A stretch of 64,000 nucleotides of DNA, taken from Cytophagaceae bacterium (GTDB taxonomy: Bacteria; Bacteroidota; Bacteroidia; Cytophagales; Cytophagaceae). Position numbers and translations under genes: made by a program. The notes beneath the pieces are model-generated. The model did not search any database. It had not been told where the DNA came from and was given only the letters and a program-made list of their open reading frames with translations. The DNA lies in NCBI GenBank assembly GCA_025455005.1, contig JALONH010000005.1, forward strand, positions 62,001 to 126,000, given 5' to 3'. The first letter of the stretch is position 1. Every line of letters begins with the position of its first letter. This document shows, one piece after another, positions 1 through 8,773 of this stretch.

Positions 1-539
1 AATATTAGACCTCCGCCTAATACCATCATGCACAACATGGAAATATAAGAGGAGATATCAATAAAGTTTTTTATACTTGGATCTATCTGGTAATTCAATA
101 GGAAATTAATCGCTAAGGGCGACATGATGAAATATCCAAACACAACTCCTAAGAAAAACAAAAGCGAGATAAAAAAAACAATTCCCCGAATACTGGTGCG
201 CTCATTCTTATGTAAAGCAGGAGCCACAAATTGCCATAATTCATAAACGATGTAAGGGAATGCAAACACAATTCCGGCTACAACGGACGCCAATAAATGC
301 ATGGTAAACTGACCGGTCATCGTTCGACTGATTAAAGTGAACTCAAGTGTTTCAACGCAATAAGAAAAATAATCACATAGAACACGGAAAGTAATAAAGT
401 CTGACTTGGTCGGTCCAAGTAATACCACCTGGTAAATCCACTTCATTTGAGTAAAGGCGACTATTGTCATTACAATAATCGCCAATACAGATCGTATGAT
501 GTGTTTTCTTAATTCGTCCAGATGGTCCAAGAAGGACAT
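1..539 (-). CDS. tatC: Sec-independent protein translocase TatC, partial (3' end outside window)
   Basis: TatC is the polytopic membrane subunit of the twin-arginine translocase that binds Tat signal peptides. My own reading of the minus strand from the ATG at 539 gives an N-terminus with SFLDHLDELRKHI, the cytoplasmic signature of TatC. It is followed by at least four hydrophobic segments and the family motif FAFPYIVYELWQFVAPAL. The frame runs off position 1, so about 180 residues are present out of a usual 250-280. A GTG at 563 is in frame and would add eight residues. Neither tatA nor tatB is in the window. The gene lies downstream of glyA on the same strand with a gap of about 40 bases. 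Confidence 0.93.
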   Translation of the reverse strand, partial: MSFLDHLDELRKHIIRSVLAIIVMTIVAFTQMKWIYQVVLLGPTKSDFITFRVLCDYFSYCVETLEFTLISRTMTGQFTMHLLASVVAGIVFAFPYIVYELWQFVAPALHKNERTSIRGIVFFISLLFFLGVVFGYFIMSPLAINFLLNYQIDPSIKNFIDISSYISMLCMMVLGGGLI

Positions 540-583
540 ATCTTTTTTCTCACTACCCGCCACGTCTTCTTATTTAATTATTC

Positions 584-1879
584 TTATTTGTAGAGAGGGT
601 ATTCCGCCATCCATGCATTAATATCCTTACGAACAGCCTCTATTTTACTCTCGTTTATATGATTCATTAGTACAGTATCAATAGCGTCTACTATACGTTC
701 CATATCGCCCTCTACTAAGCCACGAGTAGTAATAGCGGCGGTGCCTACACGCATTCCGGAAGTAACAAATGGCGACTTATCGTCAAAGGGTACCATGTTT
801 TTATTGATGGTGATATCTGCTCGAATCAAAGCGTTTTCAGCATCTTTACCGGTTAAGCCTTTACTTCTTAAATCAATTAACATTAAATGGTTATCTGTAC
901 CACCGGAAATAATATCATATCCTTTGTTAACAAATGCAGATGCCATGACTTTTGCATTCAATTGAACTTGTTTTGCATACTGCAAGTAATTATCCGACAA
1001 GGCTTCGTGAAATGCTACTGCCTTAGCCGCAATGACGTGTTCTAATGGCCCTCCTTGAGTACCCGGGAAAACGCCCATATCTAACAAATTGGACATCATT
1101 CGAATTTCACCTTTTGGCGTTTTTAAACCATACGGGTTTTCAAAATCGTTACCCATCATAATCACCCCACCCCTTGGTCCTCTCAACGTTTTGTGGGTAG
1201 TGGTGGAAACGATATGACAATATTGCATAGGGTCGTTCAATAATTTTTTTGCAATCAAGCCTGCAGGATGTGAAATATCTGCTAACAACAAAGCGCCTAC
1301 TTGATCTGCAATCTTACGGAAACGAGCATAATCCCAATCCCTGGAATAAGCAGAAGCTCCACATATAATCAATTTCGGTTTTACACGTAGTGCCGTCTCT
1401 TCTACTTTATCCATATTAATCAAGCCGGTTTCTTTTTCAACACCATAAAAATTAGCTTGATAATATTTACCCGAAATATTTACCGGCGATCCATGCGATA
1501 AGTGCCCGCCATGGGATAAATCAAATCCTAAAATAACATCACCGGGATTTAATAAAGCCAACATGATAGCAGCGTTAGCTTGTGCACCGGAATGCGGTTG
1601 TACGTTTGCCCATGCAGCTCCAAACAATTCTTTCAAACGATCAATGGCGATTTGCTCTACTTGATCCACTACTTGACAACCTCCATAGTAACGTTTTCCC
1701 GGAAGTCCTTCTGCATACTTATTGGTCAAAACACTGCCCATCGCTTCCATCACTTGCTTAGAAGTAAAGTTTTCAGATGCAATCAATTCAATTCCTTCTT
1801 CCTGACGATGCCATTCTTGTTGAATTAAATCAAATACTTTTGCATCTCGAGCGATTGTTTTAAATGAAGCCGTTATCAT
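584..1879 (-). CDS. glyA: Serine hydroxymethyltransferase
   Basis: This PLP enzyme interconverts serine and glycine while charging tetrahydrofolate with a one-carbon unit in the cytoplasm. The 431-residue product has the normal family length. It carries the N-terminal [12 protein letters not shown] motif, the [13 protein letters not shown] loop and the PLP-binding motif [14 protein letters not shown] with the Schiff-base lysine at about residue 230. The start is an ATG at 1879. A promoter-like TAATTTTA lies on the minus strand at 1914-1921. The gene precedes tatC on the same strand; its other neighbour is an unrelated transporter. Confidence 0.97.
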   Translation of the reverse strand: MITASFKTIARDAKVFDLIQQEWHRQEEGIELIASENFTSKQVMEAMGSVLTNKYAEGLPGKRYYGGCQVVDQVEQIAIDRLKELFGAAWANVQPHSGAQANAAIMLALLNPGDVILGFDLSHGGHLSHGSPVNISGKYYQANFYGVEKETGLINMDKVEETALRVKPKLIICGASAYSRDWDYARFRKIADQVGALLLADISHPAGLIAKKLLNDPMQYCHIVSTTTHKTLRGPRGGVIMMGNDFENPYGLKTPKGEIRMMSNLLDMGVFPGTQGGPLEHVIAAKAVAFHEALSDNYLQYAKQVQLNAKVMASAFVNKGYDIISGGTDNHLMLIDLRSKGLTGKDAENALIRADITINKNMVPFDDKSPFVTSGMRVGTAAITTRGLVEGDMERIVDAIDTVLMNHINESKIEAVRKDINAWMAEYPLYK

Positions 1880-2002
1880 GATTTGTTGTTAAATAGAGTT
1901 GGTTTTGAGACGGTAAAATTACGTCTTTTATAGGAGGTTTTAAAGCTTTTTTTACATTCATTATAACCTGATTTACAAGTTTTTAATTTATTGACAATGG
2001 AT

Positions 2003-2980
2003 TTATAAATACCATCTGCCCAAAGGCCACTTTGTTCTACAGGACGCTGTTTTGGGGGGCATACCTGTCCTCTTGTTTTTACTCAAAGTCCATTTATCTG
2101 TGTTGAGGTAATCACTGCTCAACATAAGTATAACGGCTAAAAGCAAAAGAGAAGCTGACAATAAAAACTCCCGACCGTAGTGTTCGTCTGTTAACCAAGT
2201 GCTTAGAACCAAGGCTACTAATGGATTAACAAAAGAGTGTGTCGCAACGGCTATTGGTGAAACGCGCACTAATAAATAATTGTAGGCCGTATAAGTTATT
2301 ATAGACCCAAATACAACTAAATAAAAGAAGATATACCAAGCGGTAAGAGGTATGTCCGATGGAGTAAACGTTTTATCATCTCCATTCCACAGAGCGATAC
2401 CACCTCCAATCATAGAAGCAAAACTCATTTGAATACCGGAAGTAACCCAAGGCGATGTTGGCAAATCGATAGATCGTGACAATACAGCTCCAATAGCTCC
2501 AAATAGAGAAGCGAACAGCAATAGTATCAAATACCAAGTGGATGTAGGTTGGTTCAGCTCTTTTTGCATGAACACAACACCTGCTATACCACATATTAAT
2601 CCTATCAACAAAAGATTGGGTATTTTTTTTCGATGAACGATCGGATGGAGCGCTGCTATGAATAAAGGTTGACAGCAAAGTAACACTGCAATTAATCCGG
2701 AACCTAAGTATTGTTGCACCCAAACGATACTTGCATTAGAAAGAATGAAGAAAAAGACTCCTATTATCATCGCATTTTTAATTTGATGTTTAGAGGGAAA
2801 GAGGTCTTTTCTAATATAAGCAATACTAAAGGCTACCAGTGCCGCAAGGAATAATCGAAGGAAAATAAATAGGAAGGGAGGAAACCATTCCATGGCATTT
2901 TTTACAACGATATAATTGGATCCCCATATAAAGTAAATACAGGAAAAATTCAGTAGGATGATGTTTTTATTTGTTTTCAT
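2003..2980 (-). CDS. EamA/DMT-superfamily transporter (YedA-like)
   Basis: This is a predicted inner-membrane metabolite exporter of the drug/metabolite transporter superfamily; the substrate is unknown. The 325-residue product has about ten hydrophobic segments in two EamA halves, with the family-typical IYFIWGSNYIVVKNA at the N-terminus and a second-half motif around TAYNYLLVRVSPIAVA. The last 20 residues or so, after LSKNKRTG, are basic, hydrophilic and not EamA-like; they start at a run of six G at 2054-2059, so a frameshift or natural tail at the very end is possible. The ATG at 2980 lies only 14 bases past a terminator hairpin that can be disrupted by an alternative hairpin, suggesting control by attenuation. 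Confidence 0.88.
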   Translation of the reverse strand: MKTNKNIILLNFSCIYFIWGSNYIVVKNAMEWFPPFLFIFLRLFLAALVAFSIAYIRKDLFPSKHQIKNAMIIGVFFFILSNASIVWVQQYLGSGLIAVLLCCQPLFIAALHPIVHRKKIPNLLLIGLICGIAGVVFMQKELNQPTSTWYLILLLFASLFGAIGAVLSRSIDLPTSPWVTSGIQMSFASMIGGGIALWNGDDKTFTPSDIPLTAWYIFFYLVVFGSIITYTAYNYLLVRVSPIAVATHSFVNPLVALVLSTWLTDEHYGREFLLSASLLLLAVILMLSSDYLNTDKWTLSKNKRTGMPPKTASCRTKWPLGRWYL

Positions 2981-2994
2981 GTCTGTCGAAAATT

Positions 2995-3022
2995 AAGAAG
3001 CCCGAATTTTTCCGGGCTTCTT
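2995..3022 (-). terminator. Leader terminator hairpin just upstream of the EamA gene
   Basis: A perfect 10-bp stem pairs 2995-3004 with 3013-3022 around an 8-base loop. On the minus strand it is followed by a moderately U-rich stretch (TTAATTTT). Only 14 bases separate it from the EamA start codon. Its transcript-proximal arm (3013-3022) is shared with a competing hairpin at 3015-3042, so the pair has terminator/antiterminator geometry. Confidence 0.6.
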
Positions 3023-3160
3023 TCAAATAAGGTTTGAAAGCCGTTTTCCCGGTAACACAAGTTGATGAATGAATGGACGAGCTTAGCCCTTTGAGCGCAG
3101 GCTGTTGGGCGTAGAGATACAGATGGTTTCATAATGGATATAGTTTAATTGTTGGAAATA
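2995..3160 (-). promoter_or_regulatory. Candidate attenuator or riboswitch-like leader of the EamA gene
   Basis: No protein-like frame is seen between the terminator at 3167-3198 and the EamA start. Reading 5' to 3' on the minus strand, the leader holds a GC-containing stretch (about 3060-3115) that can form local stems. Next comes an alternative hairpin in which 3033-3042 pairs with 3015-3017 and 3020-3027 around a 5-base loop, and then the terminator at 2995-3022. The last two share bases, so they exclude each other. I recognise no known riboswitch consensus (TPP, cobalamin, SAM-I, glycine and guanidine were considered). Function is inferred from geometry only. Confidence 0.4.
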
Positions 3161-3166
3161 CTGAAA

Positions 3167-3198
3167 ATAAAAAAGCCTCCTGATGTTCGTCAGGAGGC
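3167..3198 (-). terminator. Intrinsic terminator
   Basis: A 9-bp GC-rich stem pairs 3175-3183 with 3190-3198 around a 6-base loop. On the minus strand it is followed at once by a run of six T. It ends either the LCIB-like/uvrA transcript or the candidate small RNA. Confidence 0.85.
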
Positions 3199-3330
3199 CT
3201 CACTTAGGTAAAGGTATAGTACTACTTCTTACATAAAGTCCTGACCGGCATTTCGCAAAGTGCGACTGCTATTCTAGATGCCTTATGAAGCGAGTTGTTC
3301 AACATGTCTATTATTTGAAGTTTTATAAAA
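3167..3330 (-). ncRNA. Candidate small structured RNA, possibly SRP-RNA-like
   Basis: The minus strand has a TTGACA box at 3351-3356, then about 150 bases without a coding frame, then a strong intrinsic terminator at 3167-3198. The middle contains GGTCAGGAC, a three-pair hairpin with a short loop, then AAGTAGT. This resembles the apical domain IV of bacterial SRP RNA (GGTCAGG ... AAGCAGC). Flanking CACTT and AAGTG can pair to extend the stem. The usually invariant AGCA is AGTA here and the GGAA tetraloop is absent. It could therefore be a divergent SRP RNA, a 6S-type RNA, or just the 3' untranslated region of the LCIB-like gene. Confidence 0.33.
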
Positions 3331-3409
3331 GAGCCATTTTAATTGTATAATGTCAAGCGTTTAGTTGAAAGTTTCCATTTTAAACATAAAATGTATGCTA
3401 AGCCTGTTG

Positions 3410-4183
3410 TTACAATTCTTTAAATGCTTTCATATGTGTCATATCTACCGATTTAACCGCTTTAATATCGCTTACATTCAATACTTCAAAATTACGGATA
3501 TCGATGTAATCTTGATGATTTGGATCGGTATTGATGATAACCCCTCCTAAGAAAATAATACGCTGGCAATGAAATTCGTTCTTGGCCATTGCGACATACT
3601 TGTGTAATAGTTTATGTATGATATCATACGTCTTATCTGTAATCGCTTTTTTAGGAAATGCACTGTTTACTATATCGTGCTTGAACGGCATCAAACTTCT
3701 TTCTAATAAAATTTGCTGATAGTCCACTTCAGATGCCATAGGAACATACACTTCTTCGTCTTCTTCGGTAATCAAACGGTCTAATGCCAACATTAAAGCT
3801 CCACACGAATTGGAGTCGGCCGACTGTCCTATACGACGCATTCGACCTAATTCACCTTCTTCGTTAATTCCAATATGTGGGCCATAAAAGATAAAGGCAT
3901 CCCCACCATCCGGAATATGATGCGCATAAGCTACCATACCGGTAAAACCGGTATAAGGTAATCCACCTAAACCGCCCATTACAAACGGTCGACTTAATAC
4001 TTTACTAAAATCAGCAGAAAAGTTAGCATCATCGCTGCAGATAGATGTTGCAAAAAGAACTTTGGTTAAATCTACCTGATGTTCTTTTTGAAGTTTTGAT
4101 AAATACTTTTCTACGGCTTCGTCTCCCGCAACGGCACCGGGATAAAATTGTTGAATACGCTTTTCGATTTCCTTGAATTCCAT
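3410..4183 (-). CDS. LCIB-family protein, putative beta-type carbonic anhydrase
   Basis: The 257-residue soluble protein resembles the limiting-CO2-inducible B/C (LCIB) family, first known from algae and containing zinc carbonic anhydrases. Seen in the sequence: SICSDD around Cys49, the glycine-rich FVMGGLGGLPYTGFTG, AYAHHIPDGG around His88/89, FYGPHIGI around His103, GRMRRIGQ and SNSCGAL around Cys127. Cys49, His88 or His89 and Cys127 are my candidates for zinc ligands. The start codon is 12 bases past the uvrA stop, so it is probably cotranscribed with uvrA, an unexplained pairing. There is no signal peptide. The family assignment rests on motif memory only and activity is not shown. Confidence 0.6.
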   Translation of the reverse strand: MEFKEIEKRIQQFYPGAVAGDEAVEKYLSKLQKEHQVDLTKVLFATSICSDDANFSADFSKVLSRPFVMGGLGGLPYTGFTGMVAYAHHIPDGGDAFIFYGPHIGINEEGELGRMRRIGQSADSNSCGALMLALDRLITEEDEEVYVPMASEVDYQQILLERSLMPFKHDIVNSAFPKKAITDKTYDIIHKLLHKYVAMAKNEFHCQRIIFLGGVIINTDPNHQDYIDIRNFEVLNVSDIKAVKSVDMTHMKAFKEL

Positions 4184-4195
4184 GATATATAAAAG

Positions 4196-7021
4196 TTAAT
4201 GTACTACATGTTGTCTTAAATAATCGGCTGTATACCCTTTACCCTTTTCCATCATCTCTTCCGGTGTACCCTCAAACACAATCTTACCTCCATTTTTCCC
4301 ACCTTCTGGACCTAAATCAATTATCCAATCGGCGGACTGTATCATATCCATATTATGTTCTATTACAATAACGGAATGTCCATTACGAACAAGGGCTTGA
4401 ATAGAGTCTAATAATTTATGGATGTCGTGAAAATGTAATCCGGTTGTTGGTTCATCAAACAAAAATAAAATTGATTCATCCGCTGTTTCCGGTCCTTTGC
4501 TTAGAAAAGAGGCTAACTTCACCCGTTGTGCTTCTCCACCCGATAAGGAATTAGAAGATTGTCCTAAGGTTACATAACCCAGGCCGACATCGTGTAAAGG
4601 TTTTAATTTTTCTACTATTTTAGGCTTGTCTTCAAAAAAATGTAAGCTTTCTTCCACTGTCATTTCCAAGACATCTGTGATGGTTTTGTCTTTGTAAAGT
4701 ACCTCTAATATCTCTTGTTTAAATCGTTTTCCTTTACATCCTTCACAGGTCAAATGTACATCGGCCATAAATTGCATTTCTACTGTTATTTCACCTTCTC
4801 CTTGGCAAATTTCACATCGTCCTCCATCTATATTAAATGAAAAATGTCCTGGTTTATATCCGCGTGTTTTTGCTATTGGTTGTTCGGAATATAAGGTGCG
4901 TATCGCGTCATAGGCTTTTACATATGTAACCGGATTCGAGCGCGAAGACTTGCCTATAGGATTTTGATCAACAAATTCGACTTGGGAGATATGATGAATA
5001 TCTCCTTCAATCTTATCGTATTTTCCGGAAAACTCTCCTCCAATACCAATGATTTTTTGTAATGTAGGATAAAGAATTTTTTTCACTAATGTTGACTTAC
5101 CGGAACCGCTTACACCGGTCACGACAGTAAACGTATGCAGTGGAAACGCCACTTGAATATTTTGTAAATTATTTTCTCGTGCTCCGGAAATACGAATCTC
5201 GGCGGAATGTTTTCTTCTGCTTTTGGGAACAGGAATAGAAAGTCTACCGGTCATATAATCCGATGTAAAGGAGTCGGTAGCCGATTCCATATCCAACATG
5301 GTCCCTTGGAATACTAAATTTCCTCCATGAATACCGGCTTTAGGACCGATATCAATAATTTGATCCGCTGCGCGAATAACTTCTGCTTCATGTTCTACCA
5401 CTATTACCGTGTTACCTAAGTCTCTAAGTTGAAGTAATACTTGTATTAAACGTTGAGTATCTCTGGGATGTAGACCAATACTAGGCTCATCTAAAATATA
5501 CATGGACCCTACTAAGGCACTACCTAAAGAAGTAGCAAGTTTAATACGTTGAAACTCTCCACCGGATAAAGTGGATGTAAGACGATTAAGTGTTAAGTAT
5601 CCCAATCCTACTTGGCATAAATAGGACAGTCGGTTTTTAATTTCCGTCACCAACCGATCCGCTACTTTTTGTTCAAATGAAGATAAGGTTAGGGTATTAA
5701 AAAAAGCAGCGGCCTCTTCCAACGGCATTAAGACTATATCCGTAATAGAGGTGTTTTGAATTTTTACAAAGGAGGCATCTTTTCTTAACCGTGTACCTCT
5801 ACAATCGGGACAAACGGTGCGTCCTCTATATCGAGACAACAATACGCGATATTGAATTTTATGTGTTTGCGACTCCAAATATTCGAAAAACGCGTTAAGT
5901 CCTTGAAAATAGGAATTGCCGGACCACAATAGTTGCTTTTCTTTAATAGATAAATCTTGGTACGGTCGATGAATAGGGAAATCGAATTTTATTCCATTTT
6001 TAAACAAGGGTGTGGCCCACTCTTTCATCTTTTCCCCTTTCCAAGGTGCTATAGCTCCTTCGTAAACCGATAATGATTTATCCGGCACTACTAAGTCTTC
6101 GTCAATTCCTAAAACATGGCCAAAGCCTTCACACCGTTTACAAGCACCATAAGGGTTATTAAAACTAAATAAATTCGAACTAGGCTCTTCAAATGTTAGG
6201 GAGTCCAATTCAAATCGATCACAGAAGTCGATGGTTTCTCCGTCCGGAAAATATGCGCGCATATCCCCTTCGCCTTCTAGAAATGCGGTTTGGATAGAAT
6301 CCGATAATCGGTATAAAAATTCTTCGTCTTGTTGGACAGTATTTCTGTCTACCAATAACCAGGTATCCCCTATTGCTTTTTTAGAAGATTGTTCGACTAT
6401 TGATTCCAGTTCTACGATTTGATTTTGTTGGTAAAGGCGTGAAAATCCTTTTTGCAAAAGTACCGCACACTCTTCCGCATAGGTCCGACCGGCTTTTACT
6501 TTAAACGGTGCTACAATCATGAACCGCTGTCCGGAAGGTTGTTTCAGAATATGATCCACCACATCCGAAACCGTATGTTTTTGTACGAGTTGTCCACTAA
6601 CCGGTGAATAAGTTTTGCCGATTCGAGCGAACAATAGTTTTAGATAATCATAAATTTCCGTAGTAGTCCCAACGGTAGAGCGCGGATTTCGAGAATTTAC
6701 TTTTTGTTCGATGGCTATAGCTGGGGATACACCTTTAATATAGTCCACTTCCGGTTTTTCCATGCGTCCTAAAAATTGACGGGCGTAGGAACTTAAGCTT
6801 TCTACATACATGCGTTGACCTTCTGCAAACAGCGTATCGAAAGCTAAAGACGATTTTCCCGATCCGGAAAGACCGGTCACGACTACGAGTTTATTTCGGG
6901 GAATCGCAACACTTATATTTTTAAGGTTATGAACCCGAGCGCCCTTAATCAGTATGTATTTTTTTGGATCTAAAGAATCGATATCAAGCGAATAAGCGGT
7001 ATTTTTAATAGAAGCTTTCAT
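4196..7021 (-). CDS. uvrA: Excinuclease ABC subunit A
   Basis: UvrA is the damage-sensing ABC-type ATPase dimer that loads UvrB in nucleotide excision repair. The 941-residue product has two ATPase modules: Walker [10 protein letters not shown] near the N-terminus and GVSGSGKST in the second half, and signatures LSGGEFQR and LSGGEAQR each followed by a DEP Walker B. It carries zinc-finger cysteines ([17 protein letters not shown] with CEGCKGK) and the [16 protein letters not shown] motif. I chose the ATG at 7021; a GTG at 7027 is also in frame. A 16-base near-palindrome lies upstream at 7061-7076. The LCIB-like gene follows closely. Confidence 0.97.
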   Translation of the reverse strand: MKASIKNTAYSLDIDSLDPKKYILIKGARVHNLKNISVAIPRNKLVVVTGLSGSGKSSLAFDTLFAEGQRMYVESLSSYARQFLGRMEKPEVDYIKGVSPAIAIEQKVNSRNPRSTVGTTTEIYDYLKLLFARIGKTYSPVSGQLVQKHTVSDVVDHILKQPSGQRFMIVAPFKVKAGRTYAEECAVLLQKGFSRLYQQNQIVELESIVEQSSKKAIGDTWLLVDRNTVQQDEEFLYRLSDSIQTAFLEGEGDMRAYFPDGETIDFCDRFELDSLTFEEPSSNLFSFNNPYGACKRCEGFGHVLGIDEDLVVPDKSLSVYEGAIAPWKGEKMKEWATPLFKNGIKFDFPIHRPYQDLSIKEKQLLWSGNSYFQGLNAFFEYLESQTHKIQYRVLLSRYRGRTVCPDCRGTRLRKDASFVKIQNTSITDIVLMPLEEAAAFFNTLTLSSFEQKVADRLVTEIKNRLSYLCQVGLGYLTLNRLTSTLSGGEFQRIKLATSLGSALVGSMYILDEPSIGLHPRDTQRLIQVLLQLRDLGNTVIVVEHEAEVIRAADQIIDIGPKAGIHGGNLVFQGTMLDMESATDSFTSDYMTGRLSIPVPKSRRKHSAEIRISGARENNLQNIQVAFPLHTFTVVTGVSGSGKSTLVKKILYPTLQKIIGIGGEFSGKYDKIEGDIHHISQVEFVDQNPIGKSSRSNPVTYVKAYDAIRTLYSEQPIAKTRGYKPGHFSFNIDGGRCEICQGEGEITVEMQFMADVHLTCEGCKGKRFKQEILEVLYKDKTITDVLEMTVEESLHFFEDKPKIVEKLKPLHDVGLGYVTLGQSSNSLSGGEAQRVKLASFLSKGPETADESILFLFDEPTTGLHFHDIHKLLDSIQALVRNGHSVIVIEHNMDMIQSADWIIDLGPEGGKNGGKIVFEGTPEEMMEKGKGYTADYLRQHVVH

Positions 7022-7060
7022 GAACACATCCCGAATAATCAGTCAATTTGCATTAAAAAC

Positions 7061-7076
7061 AGGTTATTAACAACCT
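7061..7076. promoter_or_regulatory. Near-palindrome upstream of uvrA
   Basis: The 16-base stretch AGGTTATTAACAACCT is symmetric at all but one mirrored pair. It lies 40-55 bases upstream of the uvrA ATG, a fitting place for a repressor operator. I do not recognise it as a known SOS box and saw no copy before the other repair genes. Confidence 0.3.
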
Positions 7077-7170
7077 TGTTCAACTTTTAGAAACCTAAGT
7101 TTTGGCAAAAGTTACCTATTGAGTGTAACCTGTATATAATGTAAACCGTTAAAAAATGGTAAGGTTCTTG

Positions 7171-7198
7171 TTGACTTTATATAAAATAAGTATCTTTA
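7171..7198 (+). promoter_or_regulatory. Candidate Bacteroidota-type promoter of the ECF sigma gene
   Basis: TTGAC at 7171-7175 and TATCTTTA at 7191-7198 resemble the Bacteroidota housekeeping elements (TTG near -33 and TAnnTTTG near -7). The sigma factor ATG follows about 95 bases later. Confidence 0.4.
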
Positions 7199-7292
7199 CT
7201 AAGATTCAATCTAAATATTCGTCTAAAACTATTATTCACTCTAACCCACACAATATGCAATAAACCTCTACGTTAACCAATTGACATAGGAT

Positions 7293-7898
7293 ATGAACAT
7301 CAGAAAAATGAATGATACTGAACTTGTTTCAGTATATATCCAAGGTAACGAAGGGGCATTTGCGGAGTTAGTTCGACGACACAAATCCAAGGTTTTCACC
7401 ACCATTTACCTTATTGTTAAAGACCGCTATGTAGCCGAAGATTTGCTGCAAGATGTCTTTATTAAAGCTGTCCATAAAATGAAAGGGGGACAGTACAACG
7501 AAGAAGGAAAGTTCTTGCCTTGGATTGTCCGCATTGCGCACAATTTGGCGATTGATTCTTTCCGTAAAAATAAGCGCTACCCTACCATTATCTTAGATGA
7601 TGGAATGAGCATCTTCAACTCGCTCTCCTTTGCTGAAGATTCAGTGGAAACACTACGAATCAAAGGGGAAAATGAAAGTTTAATTCGAGCGTTGATTCAG
7701 AAACTTCCCGATAATCAAAAGGAAGTAGTACTAATGCGACATTTCTCGGATATGAGTTTTCAAGAAATTGCAGATGCGACCGGGGTAAGTATCAATACCG
7801 CTCTCGGGCGGATGCGATATGCGCTGATCAACCTCCGAAAGGAGCTCGAGAAGGCAACCAAACCTGTTACGCATGATAAAAACTTTTACCAAAAATGA
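7293..7898 (+). CDS. RNA polymerase sigma factor, sigma-70 family, ECF type
   Basis: This 201-residue protein is a group IV (ECF) sigma factor that redirects RNA polymerase. Region 2 is seen as LVRRHKSKVFTTIYLIVKD and AEDLLQDVFIKAVHK, with FLPWIVRIAHNLAIDSFRKN after it. Region 4 is a clear helix-turn-helix with LPDNQKEVVLMRHFSDMSF, then QEIADATGVSINTALGRMRYA. The 3' end overlaps a 76-residue gene by 26 bases, so the two are translationally linked. There is no FecR-type anti-sigma gene or TonB receptor next to it. The regulon cannot be predicted from this window. Confidence 0.94.
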   Translation: MNIRKMNDTELVSVYIQGNEGAFAELVRRHKSKVFTTIYLIVKDRYVAEDLLQDVFIKAVHKMKGGQYNEEGKFLPWIVRIAHNLAIDSFRKNKRYPTIILDDGMSIFNSLSFAEDSVETLRIKGENESLIRALIQKLPDNQKEVVLMRHFSDMSFQEIADATGVSINTALGRMRYALINLRKELEKATKPVTHDKNFYQK

Positions 7899-8103
7899 TG
7901 TCTTACGATATGTTTATGGAGATGTAAGTCCCAAAGAAGCCGATGCCTTGCAGCATCTCTTAATTCATAGTAAAAAATTCTATAGAATCTATTGCCAATA
8001 CGCATCCGTTAAGCTAAACATTAAAAAAGTAGAGATGGAGCCTTCGGATAAATCCATCGAAACTATATTAAATTACTCAAAATCGTTTTCTTTGCGTAAC
8101 TAA
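7873..8103 (+). CDS. Small conserved partner of the ECF sigma factor, possible anti-sigma-like protein
   Basis: This 76-residue protein begins inside the end of the sigma factor gene in another frame. It has the pattern DVLRYVYGDVSPKEADALQHLL, then a tyrosine-rich helix, then PSDKSIETILNYSKS. I know this pattern (YG-E-S-xE, L..D, PS...IL.Y) from small proteins placed after ECF sigma genes in Bacteroidota, where it looks like the cytoplasmic part of an anti-sigma domain without a membrane anchor. No membrane segment or zinc-binding HCC motif is present. An anti-sigma role is inference from context. Confidence 0.65.
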   Translation: MIKTFTKNDVLRYVYGDVSPKEADALQHLLIHSKKFYRIYCQYASVKLNIKKVEMEPSDKSIETILNYSKSFSLRN

Positions 8104-8116
8104 TATCCTAACCGGG

Positions 8117-8773
8117 ATGACCCGCAACGAAAAGTACGACCGATTTCTATCCTATTTTCAAGAACACGCGCCGCAAGCAGAAACGGAGCTCGTATACAGT
8201 AATGCCTACGAGCTCCTGCTGGCTGTGGTCTTAAGTGCGCAATGTACCGATAAGCGTGTAAATCTAGTAACCCCCAATTTATTTCAAGCTTTCCCCAATG
8301 CTTTTGCCTTAGCTCAAGCAGACAGTGATACTATTTTCCCTTATATTCGAAGTATTTCATACCCCAATAATAAAGCGAAACATCTAGCCGGATTAGGTAG
8401 AATGTTAGTCGAAAAGTTTAATGGTACAGTGCCTTCAACGGTTGACGAATTACAACAATTACCCGGAGTAGGAAGAAAAACAGCAAACGTTATTGCATCC
8501 GTAATTTGGTCACAACCCACCATGGCGGTCGATACACATGTGTTTCGAGTATCGCACCGAATTGGTCTTGTTCCTAAATCCGCGACCACTCCACTTGCGG
8601 TAGAAAAATTTTTATTAAAATATATACCAAAAGACCTTGTTCATATTAGTCACCATTGGTTGATATTACACGGTCGATATATTTGCTTAGCCCGTCAACC
8701 AAAATGTACGGAATGTCCCCTTACAGCCATTTGCAGTAGTTATAAAAAACTTTCTAAATCGAATGAAAGATAA
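8117..8773 (+). CDS. nth: Endonuclease III
   Basis: This bifunctional DNA glycosylase/AP lyase removes oxidised pyrimidines in base excision repair. The 218-residue product has the usual length. It contains the helix-hairpin-helix LPGVGRKTANVI with the catalytic lysine, the catalytic aspartate in MAVDTHVFRVSHR, and a C-terminal iron-sulfur loop whose cysteines lie in YICLARQPKCTECPLTAIC. The next gene begins at the base after its TAA stop, so it is cotranscribed with a GT4 glycosyltransferase. A second helix-hairpin-helix glycosylase, MutY, is encoded 8 kb downstream. Confidence 0.96.
   Translation: MTRNEKYDRFLSYFQEHAPQAETELVYSNAYELLLAVVLSAQCTDKRVNLVTPNLFQAFPNAFALAQADSDTIFPYIRSISYPNNKAKHLAGLGRMLVEKFNGTVPSTVDELQQLPGVGRKTANVIASVIWSQPTMAVDTHVFRVSHRIGLVPKSATTPLAVEKFLLKYIPKDLVHISHHWLILHGRYICLARQPKCTECPLTAICSSYKKLSKSNER

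Noticed and set aside
7103-7125. GTTAC/GTAAC 5-bp inverted repeat upstream of the sigma gene
   Set aside because: The arms are too short to stand out from chance in AT-rich DNA and the repeat is not placed near the candidate promoter boxes.
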